From assembly GCA_033239125.1 (NCBI GenBank), contig BSWB01000003.1, positions 35,293,001-35,357,000 of the forward strand: 64,000 bases of DNA, read 5' to 3'. The translations under genes were made by a program, and so were the position numbers. Every line of letters begins with the position of its first letter. The first letter of the stretch is position 1. This DNA is from Fagopyrum homotropicum. Taxonomy: Eukaryota; Streptophyta; Magnoliopsida; Caryophyllales; Polygonaceae. Shown here piece by piece: positions 34,240 through 45,840 of this stretch. The notes beneath the pieces are model-generated. The model saw only the letters and a list, made by a program, of their open reading frames with translations, did not search any database and had not been told where the DNA came from.

Positions 34240-35370
34240 ATACAATTTCTATATTTCTCTTTCCTTCTCTAGACGGCGAATCTCTCGTTCTCTTTTCTTC
34301 TCTAAACGGCGACAGCAAAGCATTCTCGATCTTCTCCTCTCTTGCAACCAAAACAGGCGGACATGGAATTGGTGGATCCAATCTTTCCTCTCTAATAATT
34401 TACGGTGCCGTCGCCGGAGATGGAGGGATTCGTGTGGCGAGCTTTCTCAGTAGACTCTCTTTTCAACCTCTTAAAGAGATGCCCCTCTTCGAACATGTAA
34501 TCTCTCTTTTCTCTTCAGCTTTAATGTTTTGGGGGGTTAATTTAGATTTTTGGTTGTTTGAAATTGAGATCAGGACTAAGGAGTGTAGTTTTTTGATTAA
34601 TTTATGTAGTTTGTAGTTGGTAGAAGCAATTGTTGAATATGTTTGCTAAATTGGGACATTGGAGTGCTCAATTTGATGAATATTCAGTAGCTTGTATGAA
34701 ATTGGCACTTACTTGGATCAGTAGGGAGAATTTATCATTTCATTCATTCAACTGAGACTTTTTTTTTTGTCTAGTTGTGTGTGGCTTCGTGACTTTGGAT
34801 CTATATGTCTAATAATTTTGCTGTTTGAAAATTTCCTCTTGTCTAGTTGCATCATTGCTTATTCTCTGCTACAATTTTCACTTCCTTTTTTACAAATGCT
34901 TAAGGATACACTGGTGAATTTTATTATGTGTGGGAGTTGAGCTCATGGACTTATCTCAGTTATGGTGAGATTGCTCATACTTCAGTCTTACAGGCCATCT
35001 TTTCTAATGCTTTAAAGGTAATTTCTTGTGGAAATTATGAGGAACTGTTATTTTGTGCATGGAGACTGTCAACTACAATAGAGTTTGTCATCTTGTGCAG
35101 ATTAAGGCTTATCTAAAAATATCAGGAAATGGTTTGCTTTGTGTCGTGGTTCTCAACTACAATAGAGTTTGTCATCTTGTGCATAGAGATTGTCATCTTG
35201 TGCAGATTAGGTCTTATTTAGAAATCAGGAAATGGTTGCTTTGTGTTGTGGTTCTCAACTGAATGACCTTGGTAGAATGGTGACTTTGGCTTGTTTTGGT
35301 TTTGTGGTAAATGCTTTTATGTCTCAATTGCAGGAGCTTGGTGACTTCGGCTAACTATTATTTGCTCTTT
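34240..35370 (+). other. Plus-strand exon-like segment in the MULE, possible captured gene
   Basis: A CT-rich leader-like stretch (34250-34360) precedes an open stretch ending in a donor-like CAT|GTAATC near 34498. A second exon-like piece lies between TTATCTCAG and AAAG|GTAATT (about 34958-35018, reading YGEIAHTSVLQAIFSNALK). A third starts after TTGCAG near 35333 and soon stops. Between them the sequence is T-rich like introns. I do not recognise the product. Either a captured host gene fragment (Pack-MULE style) or a second element gene would fit. The splice reading is inference. Confidence 0.35.
35058..35262 (+). repeat. Imperfect tandem duplication of ~100 bp inside the MULE
   Basis: Two copies of a unit containing 'caactacaatagagtttg', 'cttgtgcagatta' and 'gtggttctcaact' lie side by side with small differences. 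They lie in the putative intron of the plus-strand segment. Confidence 0.7.
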
Positions 35371-35470
35371 GAGATGCTTACATTTTTTCTTCTTTGTTTT
35401 CTTTTATTTATTGAATCATACATTGTAGAGTGGTGAGCGGGGTGTTAAAAATCAGTTGATAACATTAAAT

Positions 35471-35538
35471 CCTATTAGCTCAAATGGTAGAGCGGTGTGA
35501 TAATATACACATTGATGTGGGTTCAAATCCTACATAGG
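35471..35538 (+). repeat. tRNA-Ile-like sequence, tRNA pseudogene or SINE head
   Basis: Box A-like TTAGCTCAAATGGTAGAGC and box B GGTTCAAATCC are correctly spaced. Acceptor-like ends CCTAT and ATAGG pair and the D-arm GCTC/GAGC pairs. The anticodon arm is imperfect. Overall it resembles plant tRNA-Ile(AAT). No CCA end or clear SINE tail was found. Confidence 0.5.
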
Positions 35539-35760
35539 CTACAATATGACTCAAAAATTTTCACCAAAGTATGTAATTAACAGTTGGGATATTTTTCAGA
35601 AACAAACGCAATTGCAACAGTAGTAGGAAAAATTGTTTTTAACAGGATTTAACAGTGACATTTAAATAGAACAGTTGCAGCCTGACTTCACCAGTTTTCA
35701 ATAAAAAAAAATCAGTTGCGATAGTTTTCACAAAAAAATCAGCTACAACAGTAGTAGTGC

Positions 35761-38680
35761 TCAAGATGATGAATGTGGAAGTTGTGGCTGAATGGATCCT
35801 TGAGGTCTTGGTTGGAGGATAGACTATCAAAAAATTTAGATTATATTAGACACCTAAGTGCTAAAAGACAAAAAAATCAGAAGGTATCAATAGAGTCTCC
35901 AAACCTGTGAATACATAAGCGGATAGTCCAATGTTGGTTGTAAAGATCCTTGACTCATTACTTGGGCATTGTAAGGATAATGGAGGAGGGTGCCTTGAGA
36001 GTAATGCGGAGGGATGCCGTGAGATTGAAATCCGTAAGAATACTGCAAGGGAATGCCTTGAGAGCCCAAATTTGTTGGGATTTCATGATGAATGAAGGCC
36101 GTGTTTGATTGAACTTGATTAACCAATCCAACTGAAGTGCTGATATTCTCATTTTCATGTATGTTAGGTTCCTGAGAATCTACATTTGGATAATATAAAG
36201 AGCTTAAAATTTTGATAAACTATACAAAGAGGGACAAATTTGAAAGATGAACGTACAATACAAGATAAGTAATACAAATGCACCAAAATTTGATACTAAC
36301 CTTTTTTTTTACGTGAAACTCTCTTTTTCTTTGGTACGGAATCACCTTTGTCAAACCTTTTACGCTTTTTTACTTGCAGATCACGTAAAACCAGATTTGC
36401 ATTATTTTCATGCACTTCATTATTTGAATATAAGTCAGTCCCTTTATCATAATCTTGTCCGTTTGGTGCATTACCATCTAATTGTGCCTCCAACTCCAAC
36501 AACTTAGTCTCCACCAAAGCTGATGATTTCTTATCTTTAGCACCTTTTGCTACAATTCTTTGTGCTAAATGAGACAAGTGGCTATATTGAAGTGCCAAAG
36601 ACGTTGTTTGATCACTCAAAGCTTCTTCCCCATGAAATTCAGAATGAACTCCCTTTCTAGCATCTCGCCTCCATCTTTTTAAGAAGTATTGGGATGGTAT
36701 AGATGACAAGCCTAACTCACGAAATAATTTTAATGCATGTGCACAAAGAATACCATCAAACTCAAATCTCCTACAACTACAACAAACAGACTTATTTGAA
36801 GATGAATAGATGACCGACCTTCTCAAGTTTAGATTTCCAGATCTATGAACCACATATCTTTCTGTTTGGCCGTCATCACTCTCTTTTTCTAATACCAAGT
36901 CTAAACACTTTCGGTACTCTCCTTGAAAACAGTTGAAGGTAGATTTGGTGTACACCTTAGCAGCTTCAGATTCCACCTTCCAATTAGACAAGAGCTTTCA
37001 CATCTTTTGTGTAGTTGCAACTTCTGCAAGCAACTTCTTTTCTCGCCGATCACTTAAGATACGCTCATAGTGTATAACCCACTCACACAATATAAGGTTC
37101 TTAGAAAAGAACTTTTTTAGAGTCTTGTTTATACTTTCACTTCTCTGAGTTGTTGTCATACCTACAAAAGGAGTGAAATATGACAGAGTTATAGAATAAC
37201 TCCAACAGTTATGCCATCCATATCAAATATAAAGTACATTATAAAATAAGGTAGAACTAATAAACATAATGTAATAGACAATTTATACCGCATCAAAGTT
37301 ATACCTGCACAAAAGTTTGAACGTCCATATATTTGTGCCCATTTCTCACGAAGAGCATACATATCTTTTAGCCACTCATTTTCTTTCAAGTCATAATTGT
37401 GGAGTAGATCTTTCCAGCTTGATTCAAACTCTTCAACACTCTCTGGATCGTATATACACCTCTTCAAATCTTGTGAGAATGTTGAGAAATTTTGAAACAC
37501 ATGATTCAAATGCTTTGAAGCATTTTAATATATGTGCCACAAGCAAAGACGATGATGTGAATCAGGTAGCACTTCCCTAATTGCATTAGCAATTGCCGCA
37601 GCTTGATCTGTAAATATAGTCTTTGGTTTCTTTCCTCTCATTGCCTCTAGAAAGACATCAAAAAACCATTTGCATGCATCTACGGTTTCACCATCTAGCA
37701 AACCACAACCAAATAAGGTTGTTTGACCATGATGATTGACCTCAACAATTGGAGCACATACCATGCCATATTTGTTTGTTTTGAAGGTTGTATCAAAGAC
37801 AACAACATCTCCAAATATAGCATAATCAGTCCTTGATTTTCCATCACAAAAAAATACTCCGCATATTTCATTCTCAGCATTTGTTCGAATCGCATGAAAG
37901 AACAATGGATCCTCTGTTCACTTTTTCTTAAAGTAATCGAGCAAACAATTAGCATCACCATTCTTCATAAATTTTGCCCGCCTTCGCTGAATGAAATTAT
38001 TGCAATCACTTTGAAGGAAATTCAGAGTTCCCGCCCCCCCCTGCTTCAACGGACATGTATGAAAATATTTGTGATGGTGTGAGCCCGGAAAGGTGCATTT
38101 GTTTTATCATACTCCCTTGAGAATACTCTATTTTTCTTTGTGACCTCATTGCATGTGAACTAGAACGAGAAACGAGTTCGTGGTTATGATCAGCTTCAAA
38201 CTTTATGACCACAAACTTTCCATCTTCATTGAGTTTGATCTTAAACGTTGCCTTACATCCAAATCTCGTTTCCTCCCGTTTCTTCTCAGGAGTGGTCTTT
38301 TTTTGGTAGAATCCTTCACAAGAGCAACAAAATTCTCTACTACATATGACTTTACTATTCTTGAATGTGTTGCTCCTCTTCTTTCGTACACTAAACCCAA
38401 CGACTCTAGCATATGAATTGTAATAGTCGTAAGCATCTTCATCGCTTTCAAAAGTCATACCAAGAATTGGGGTATTTGCAGCTCCAGCTTCGTCATTACC
38501 ATTCAAACTATGCAAATTTTCCAAACCGGCATCCAAAAATTCATCATCACTAAGGTCTGCGGTATCATCACTAAGTTTGTCAGAATCGTATTTCGCTCCC
38601 TCATCATTCCCACCAATTATCGCATCGCCTTGGTGACCTCCATGCCCGTCTTCACAGCCTCCATTGTCCTTATCATCCAT
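35761..38680 (-). pseudogene. FAR1/FHY3-type MULE transposase, disrupted
   Basis: Coding exons read from splice signals are 38680-37305, 37161-36301, 36179-35905 and 35823-35761. Exon 1 holds the FAR1 DNA-binding domain (YDYYNSYA, GFSVRK, CKA, HNHEL) and the MULE transposase core (VVFDTTFKTNKY, TDQAAAIANAI, RLCLWHIY). Exon 2 begins with a glycine codon split by the intron, then MTTTQRSESIN, and contains the SWIM zinc finger (CCSCRRFEFDGILCAHALK) and a Lys/Arg-rich tail. The last exons encode a Gln/Pro-rich end. Lesions are a C8 homopolymer frameshift (38034-38041) and stops at 37918-37920, 37525-37527 and 36998-37000. Apart from these the gene is well kept. The protein family cuts element ends in the nucleus; related host proteins are light-signalling transcription factors. 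Confidence 0.9.
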
Positions 38681-39014
38681 AACCACAGTGTCTCAATACT
38701 GAGCTACTGTAAATTGTAATTTTCTCAATAAGAGAATAATAGTCAAATTAGTTTGAGAAAATAAAAAAAGAGGAGAGTACCAAATCAAGACATATTCGAA
38801 TAAGCATCACTCACCGAATCCGTTTGAAGAGAAGGGAAGCGCTTGAAGAATCAGTCCCGTATCACTTCGGCGACACTTCTGTCATTTGGATTTTGGCGGC
38901 TTATTTTTCTCTGGTGTGAGAGAAGGAGAATGTGAAGAGACGTATGTAGAAAGGAAAAAGGTCTTCTTTATTTTATTAGCTATAAAACATTATTTTTAAT
39001 TAAAATAACTACTA

Positions 39015-39095
39015 ATTAACCATGGTTAATGATGCTTATTTTTCATTGGTAGGTAATATCACCCCCTTTTTTAGGGGGTGGGCAAAACTGGATCC
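39015..39095 (-). repeat. Right terminal inverted repeat of the MULE
   Basis: Inverted copy of 34128-34206. It keeps the hairpin arms CACCCCC/GGGGGTG (39060-39080) but with loop TTTTTTA in place of TATAAAA. Confidence 0.93.
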
Positions 39096-39104
39096 GGAAT
39101 ACAG

Positions 39105-39494
39105 AGGGTACTATTTGACATCTAGGGAGCCAGGTCATAGAGAGTAGGGTTGCAGGAGGCACAAGCTGCTAAACACGCGATCAGAATTTCGGGTGAGGAC
39201 GAAGTAGCGAGGGAAAGAAAGAAAAGACAAATAATAAGTAAAATAATTTAATGGAAAACGGGAAAAGAATTATAAAAGAATGACTCGATCAAAATAGTTC
39301 GGAACGAGATTTTTGAATCGGAAAACTCCCGAACTTTCCGTAAAATAAATTAAGGAATATATACAAATGTAAAATATATAAACTTATGAAAATTAATTTA
39401 CAACATGAGAGTACCAGTATAATCTTTTTAAGCAATAAAAAAATCGGGGAAAAATAAATATTGAAACGCGTCTAAAAAAAATTGGGACGTTACA
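39105..39494 (-). repeat. 5' LTR of A, proximal part
   Basis: On the minus strand it begins TGTAACGTCCC at 39494. It matches 26515-26936. The TSD of A, TTCAG, follows at 39495-39499. Confidence 0.88.
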
Positions 39495-39499
39495 TTCAG

Positions 39500-40035
39500 T
39501 ATCTAAACTCAACCGCATCCCTTGCATTTCACATCTCTTCAGAACCTGGCTCTAATCTTTCAGCATTCTCATACGCTGGCTGGGGTAGCGACTTGGCAAC
39601 TAGGCGTTCAACTATTGCCTACTGCATCTACCTTGGAAGAAACCTTATATCCTAGAGCTCCAAGAAACAGGATACGGTGGCTCGCTCTTCAACCAAGGCA
39701 GAGTATAGGGCAATAGCGCATGCCACATCCGAAACTATTTGACTGTAGTCAATTCTGGCTGAGTTGCAGATTCATCTTCCCCAAGCTCCCATTTTATGGT
39801 GTGATAATATTGGGGCAACATACTTGGCTGTAAATCCCGTCCTTCATCACAAGATCAAGCATTTGTCACATGACTACCACTTTGTGCGTCAACGAGTTCA
39901 ATCACATTCGCTTCAAGTCAAGTTCATATCCTCCAAAGACCAAGTTGATGATGCCCTTACAAAGGCCCTGTCATCACCTAGGTTCTTACAATTACGATCC
40001 CAACTTTGTCTTACTCCGTTGGGATCGAAGGGGGC
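39500..40035 (+). pseudogene. Copia C1 RNase H end and polypurine tract
   Basis: The copia RNase H frame interrupted at 12911 resumes here. It shows SYAGWGSDLATRRST and then, with stops near 39740, KAEYRAIAHA, LWCDNIGATYLA, and HDYHFVRQRVQSH, all typical of copia RNase H. The purine run AAGGGGG just before 40036 is the polypurine tract. Confidence 0.9.
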
Positions 40036-40175
40036 TGATAGCACACCAAGTCCACTTACTCATAGCCCATATAAGCCCCATACAAAATGGCCTTCAGATG
40101 TATAAATATATGTTACCCTTGTCATTATGTATTAAACTGAGCAAACAATTGAATTTGCATTTTCCTTTGTCACTA
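40036..40175 (+). repeat. 3' LTR of copia C1
   Basis: 140 bp, near-identical to the 5' LTR, followed by the duplication CGCCG. Confidence 0.9.
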
Positions 40176-42182
40176 CGCCGAGAAAAGCGCCGCCAGATCT
40201 GGAGAACTCGGGCAGCCTTTGTTCACCCTCTTCTCGATCCCTCTCTCTCCTCGCCGGAGCCCCTCTGTGATTCCTTCTCGCCGCCGCCGCCACACTCAAG
40301 GATCGCCGCCCTAGCACAACCGAAGTCGAGCGCCGTCTGCGCTCTCTCTCTCCCCGCGCCGCCTCCCATAGCTCTCTCCTTATGCGCTTGTCCAGAGGAA
40401 GAAGAAATACATGTTACCCTATTTCTAATCGGGCCCCACTATGCTTGTATATTTATAGTTTGTGGCCCTATATTTTACATTTGCAGTAATGACCCTAATT
40501 TCTGAAAGTTACAAATCTGCCCTCTGCTGAAATAATTACAAATAGGGGACCAAGTTTTCATTATGGAAAATAACCCAAGCTTTATGATATTGTCATATGT
40601 GCCCGGAAAATGTTTTTACGAGTAACCTTGGATTTTACATACGATTTTGATCTTATATTTAGATATATTACCTATTGTGTCCTTGTTGGTGGAATTTGAC
40701 CCAACTATTTAATTATGTATTATGACCCATATTTTTAGAATGGTTAATTTTGCCCAAAAAAAATGTATTAGCGGTTGTAACCTTAGTTTTGGAAAAACGA
40801 GTTTTACATTAAGTTTATATAAGTTACATATCCCGTTCAAATTTAGCGTATTAGCTAAATTTGCTTAGCTTTGGTTTTATGTCCGGAAGCACCCCGATAA
40901 AGGCCTAACGAGACCAAGTTCGACTTCCGTCTTTTGACGTCACGTGAGTACCCTCTCCCTCGAGATTATGATCTTACTCGATTTAGTTATGTTTAGTATT
41001 GGTATCATGCTAGGTTGGAACTAGCATAACTTAGAGTGAATACCAAGTGGTGGTTATGGATCTTAGGCGAGTGTGAGGAGAATGTTAGACCTCATAGGTT
41101 TTACGTTGATCTTGGATGTTGAGTATGATCTTATGAGAGGTGGTAGGCTTTTGAGACATCTCCTCATGCGTTGAGGGAGATGTGAGTGTTATAGATTGTA
41201 GGATGAGGTCCTAGAATGAGAGTCAAACGATCTTGCGTAGATCGTTTGTGTGAGATGATTTAGACTTTTGAGGTGAGCGAGTTGTTGATATATATATATA
41301 TATATATCCTCTTTGATCAGGTTGTGGACTTCTTCCCAAGGGAAGCGAGAGTGTTGTGAGTTGAGTGTGAAGACGAGGTAAGTCTCCGGACTTACTTAAC
41401 TCGTATTCTATTAGCATTGATGTGTGTTTGGTGGTGTGTGTTTTTGTATTGTTTTCGTTATAACAACAAAACTGAAAATAGGACGACCTTTACATTATTT
41501 TGGCCCAACTGTATGATAACGGGCGGTGACAACACTGCCTAGCTCTTGCGGGGAGCTAGGGGGTTCTCGGTAACTAGCCCGGGCAGGTAGACGGCCAGAT
41601 GCATCAGTGTCATTCCTTGACGGTGAGTAGGAACCGAGGCAAGATCATGCGGTGATTCTCGTGTCACAAATGAAAGTTGAATTAGAACGGGATATGACCT
41701 AATAATAATAAAAAGATAATGAACCGGATTTGTGTGTTTTCGAGCATGTTGTGTGTTTATGTTTATTTGTGTGTGTGTGTGCCATTACCTTGATTCTAAT
41801 GCTTTGAATATAACTAACGGTTTTATACCGGTTGTTGTAGATTGTCCTGCAGGTTAGGAATGCAGCCGAGAGATCCGGAAGAGTGGGCAGCCGGGGTCCG
41901 TACATTTTAGGAAGGGTTTTTGGTTGGTTTTATGTTTGGAGTTTGTATGTTGTATTTTGTTGGCCGTGTATGGCTTATGGTCTTTGGAGTTGTGTTTTCG
42001 GCTGAAGTCCGTTGTTGTTGACTTTCGGATTTCTTATCATTGCATCAAAAATGTATTTCGTTTTGGCCTTAATTTGTGTCTTGTTGCAAGATCCGGTGAA
42101 ATTGTTGTCAAGCTAAGGATCGGGACCCATTGTGAGGTCCCAACCCGTAGCATCCCGAGTCCCACGAATTCGGGGTGTTACA
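40176..42182 (+). repeat. 3' LTR of element B, second part
   Basis: Continues from 9148. It ends GGGTGTTACA at 42182, where LINE sequence begins. The last 400 bp match 5004-5403. It includes a TA-repeat (41288-41308) and a TG-repeat near 41770, the point that corresponds to the T1 insertion in the other LTR. Confidence 0.85.
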
Positions 42183-44069
42183 ATACTTGTGTCAATTTGA
42201 TTGGTGTTTTAAACCATTTTTATAAGCGGCCTAGTTGTGACCCAATTATCATGACAAAAGTTGATGGTTTAACCATTTCCGACTTGCCAAATAATGTCTC
42301 TCTTAAACTCGGTTTGAGTTTCATAAGGTTGTTTCATTGCCAAGACGTTGGTCCTTTCTTTTGGTAGTAGAAAATGTTATGGTTTTTCATTAACAATTTT
42401 AACCCAAATATTGTTTGGTTCCGCCAAGATTTTCCACAAGTAGTAGCTTCATTTGTAAGGCTTTGTTCGTGATTAATGATTTCTACAATCCAAGACCACC
42501 ATTCTTTTTTGATTTGCAGCTTTCATCTCAGCTTATGACAGGTCTGTGTTGGTCCTCTTTATTCCAAAAGAATTTTTTTATATGTTTTATCTTGCTCCTA
42601 CAGATTGTGGATTGGGAGTATAAAAGTTTGCATAGCAAATGTCGGTTTAGCCTCTAGATTATGTCTAAATAGGGTATTTATGCCTTTTTGCAATAGAGAA
42701 TCTACTTTTCATTTCGAAAGTTGTTGTTTTATTTTAAGGTTAATGTCACCAAATGTATTTTTGTCACTCTTTCTTAATGATTGGGCATCCAAGATATTTG
42801 TTGAGGATTGTAGTGGGGTTCATGGCCAGCACATTTTTTAAATGGGCGATGCAACCGTTGCTAATGTTTTTTGTTGTTTGAAAAGATGAATTTTGAAAGT
42901 TAAGTTTTTGTTCCGAGATAGATCAATAAATTTCCAATACTTGTTTGGTTCTTTGAGAAGAAGCTACATTTGCTTTAGCGAAAATTATCATGTCATCCGC
43001 AAAGGATAAGAACGAAACTGGAGTTCCTTGTCTAGACAACAAAAACCCAATATGGTCATTATAGTTATCACAATCGTTTTGTAACATTTGCGTAAGGATT
43101 TCGGCCCCTATAACAAAAAGATAAGGGGATAAGGTGTCTTCTTGTCTCATTCCTTTGCTCAAGAATAATTGTTCCATTGGTCTAAAAACAAAGAAAGAAA
43201 CTGTTGTAATACATTCTTTAATTCATCCCAAGAATTTGTCGTTAAAACCAAACTTCTTGAGAATCGAGAGAATAAAATCTCAATTAACTTGGCAATAAGT
43301 CTTTTCTATATCCAAATTAATGGTGGTCCAACCTTCCCTTTCCTTCTTAGATATGAACGAAAGAAACAAATGCATGGATAATAAAGGATATTATCATGTA
43401 TTGATCGATTTGAAACGAACATTCCTTCAAGAGGGTGTATGGGTTTCGGCATGATTGTTTCCATCCCATTAGTTATTATTTTTGCAATTATTTTGTAAAT
43501 TATAGAGTATAAACTTATAGGTCTAAAGTGATTGATTGTCATAGGGTTGTCCGTTATTGGAATTAGGGTTATGAAAGTATGCTTTATTTGTTTAAGTATT
43601 TTCCGCTTCCGAAGAAGCTTTTGACTACTTTAGTGACATCAATTCCCACATATATGGCAATATTTTTTATAAAAACTGGGAGACATACCATCGGGTCATG
43701 GTGATTTATCGCAACCGATATAAAAATTGCATTTTTAATTTCTTCATTTGTTGGCGGTTTTGTTAATTTCATATTGTCTTCAACGCAAACTTTTTGCTTA
43801 ATCAGATGGAGTATGTCCTCTAAGAGAGACGAGTCTATTGGATATCTAGAGAATTTTCTAGAAAATTCAAATTTTATTTTCGAACGAATATCACTTTCAT
43901 TCGTAAGAATGGTTCCTTCGTTTGTCGTAAGTTCCTTTAGATATTTTCTGTTCCTTTTTCCCTTGGCAATACGGTGAAAAAATTTGAGTTTGAATCCATA
44001 TTTTTGAGGTGGTTATTCTTAGCTCTTTGTCTCCAGTATCTTTGATGAAAGGTGATGTGGGACCATCTT
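42183..44069 (-). pseudogene. L1-type LINE, reverse transcriptase part
   Basis: Minus-strand pieces in order are NEEIKNAIF, NHFRPISLYSIIYKIIAKII, EGMFVSNRSIHDNIL, RQEDTLSPYLFVIGAE, SFADDMIIFAKA and finally a VGNG-TINF-DNW region near 42250. These are the successive conserved blocks of a plant L1-like RT, with FADD as the catalytic motif (about 42977-43006). Many stops and frame changes occur. The 3' end of the LINE is cut by B at 42182. Confidence 0.88.
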
Positions 44070-44200
44070 TGATAGCACCTACATTAATTACATGGAACTC
44101 TCACTAATCCAAGAGCAGGAGATACTTAAGGGAAGGTTGCTTGCAAGCTGCGAACATGGGAGGATCCAAGAGAGTGGAAGATTGCATGGAAGATGCAAAA

Positions 44201-44246
44201 CCTCGGCCAACAACATGAAATCTCGGCCGAGATTTTCAACCGATAT
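44201..44246 (+). repeat. F3 LTR palindromic triplet, cluster 1
   Basis: CCTCGGCC, AAATCTCGGCCGAGATTTT (palindrome) and AACCGATATTT, upstream of the TATA box. Confidence 0.8.
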
Positions 44247-44891
44247 TTTGTTCCTGACGTGTGCTAGAATATCCGGTGAAGATTTTTTATTGTTGGAATA
44301 GTATCTTTATTATTTTGATACCTTAAAATCTCTTAAACATTCTTTAAGGTAATTGCTAGTTTTATCTTTTAGGATTATTTTTAGATTATTTTAAAAAGAT
44401 ATCTTTCCTAGATTATCTTTTAAAGATATCTTTTCTAGTTTAAATAGGAAAGTCTCTCCTATAAATAGTCTTAGAAGGAGAGATTTTTATATAGATTAGA
44501 TTTCATATTTTTCCACTATATTGTGTGAACTCGTACCTTCTCTTATGAAGTTTTTGTTTTATTCATTCCTGTTGAATCAAAGAGAGAGCCTTGATTGAAT
44601 CATTGTGAAGTCCCTGCTAGATTGTGCTTGTATGTGTTAATCTTTTTGAAGGTTGGTACTCCTGGTCAATACTAGTCCTTCCTTGTGTTTGTCTAACTTA
44701 GAAGACTTGTGTAAGGTTAAAAAAAGTGAGGGTTAAGGCAAGCTCTTCGTTAAGGGGTTTTGACACATCATTGCTCAAGGTTCTTTGTGGGAATATCTTG
44801 GTTCATATCTTCCTATACTTATCATATTTCATTTCATTATTCATCTTCTTATATTTTCATATCATTCATTATTCCGCATTGTGAGTTTTAC

Positions 44892-44953
44892 TAAATCTCG
44901 GTCTGTTCTTCCCAAAATTTCGCCCGAGATTTTCATTATCTAACCGAGATTTG
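44892..44953 (+). repeat. F3 LTR palindromic triplet, cluster 2
   Basis: AAATCTCGGTC, AAATTTCGCCCGAGATTTTC and AACCGAGATTT, downstream of the TATA box. Confidence 0.8.
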
Positions 44954-45258
44954 CTTTAGTCGAGAACTTTCAACATAGATCAGGAACTGCAACATCAACT
45001 CCGCTTCAGAAAGAAAGGAGCCGGTTTTGTTTGGTCAAAAGGGCCCTTTGGATGGTCACATATCTTTAGTTCATGATTTAGGATCTTGAACCTTGGAGTT
45101 CTTGGAGTTGCAAATCCACCGCCTTGATTTGTTTGAATATAATTTCGAAGTTTGTTTTCTCCATTCTTTTACTTTAGTGTTTAACAATTAAGTTTTTTTT
45201 TTTAAATTAGGGTGTACATTTAGAACCTATAAATTTAGAACGTCAAGTTTGTTTAACA

Positions 45259-45840
45259 ATGTTCTCAAAAAAATTTCTTTGTAGTCCACATCATTTCAAT
45301 TTAAAAGGTTGTAGTGTATAATCATCATTAGCCGAAATCTCAAGAGGAATTTGATAGTGATCCGATGAAGTGAAAGCGTGGTTATTGTTTTCTAAGTGTG
45401 GGTACTATTGTATAATTTAGTCTTAAACCAACACACGGTCCAATTTCTCAAAAGTATTATCAGGACTATCACATTTTTCCTCAAGGTAAAATCATTACCG
45501 GAGGTTTGCAAATCCAAGAGATTAATGAATTTTTAAAGTTTATTTATCTGTTAAATCTATTGGTATTTATTTGTGCCCCGCCTTATTTTTTAAAGGATTG
45601 TTGTATTTCATTTAGATCTTCAAGCAAGATGCAAGAGATACTCGAATTTTGAATAAATTCAGATACAATTTCCCAAAATATATTTTGGTTTTTATCAATT
45701 TCCTAGGGAGGTGCATATGCAAAAAGTTATATTCATTTTGTTGTTTGAGTTCTTGCAAACAAATTCAATGCAAATGAATATGTTAGTTTTATATTTATGT
45801 TAATTAATTATTTCTTAGTTGTTAGGATTTCCATAAGAGA
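45259..45840 (-). pseudogene. LINE endonuclease, C-terminal part
   Basis: Minus-strand frames give LDLQTSGNDFT, LDRVLV and SDHYQIPLEI, the end of an L1-type AP endonuclease domain (SDH motif). It has stops and frameshifts. It joins 44064 across the solo LTR F3 and 47918 across the gypsy solo LTR. Confidence 0.78.

Larger units (their letters stand above)
34128..39095 (-). mobile_element. FAR1-type Mutator-like element (MULE) in A's LTR
   Basis: 4968 bp bounded by terminal inverted repeats of about 80 bp that start GGATCCA-TTTTGCCCACCCC. It is flanked by a perfect 9-bp duplication GGAATACAG (34119-34127 and 39096-39104), the size typical of Mutator-like elements. It encodes a broken FAR1/FHY3-related transposase on the minus strand and carries an unrelated plus-strand segment with exon-like signals in its left third. 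Confidence 0.95.
12912..39494 (-). mobile_element. Gypsy element A, inserted in C1
   Basis: A minus-strand LTR element with LTRs of about 2.75 kb after removing nested insertions. Outer ends are TGTAACACCCC (12912) and GTTACA (39494). Flanking 5-mers TTCGG and TTCAG are a target duplication with one difference, and the copia reading frame continues across the site. The interior (26937-31768) has no working ORF. Its 3' LTR hosts Ath-1 and its 5' LTR hosts the MULE. Confidence 0.88.
9149..40175 (+). mobile_element. Ty1/copia element C1, split by element A
   Basis: Both LTRs are 140 bp (9149-9288 and 40036-40175), start TGATAGCACACC and end TGTCACTA. Perfect 5-bp duplications CGCCG flank the element (9144-9148 and 40176-40180). 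The coding region is interrupted at 12911 by A and resumes in frame at 39500. Without A the element would be about 4.4 kb. Short LTRs and the gag type suggest the Ale/Retrofit lineage, which is an inference. Confidence 0.9.
44070..45258 (+). repeat. Solo LTR of a third Athila-type family (F3)
   Basis: 1189 bp from TGATAGCACC to TTTAACA with flanking ATCTT (44065-44069) and ATGTT (45259-45263), a duplication with one change. TATAAATA lies at 44460-44467. Clusters based on ATCTCGGCCGAGAT lie at 44201-44246 and 44892-44953. LINE sequence continues on both sides. No interior is present. Confidence 0.8.

Noticed and set aside
35471..35538. Functional tRNA gene
   Set aside because: The anticodon stem has mismatches and the acceptor stem is only partly paired, so a pseudogene or SINE head is more likely.
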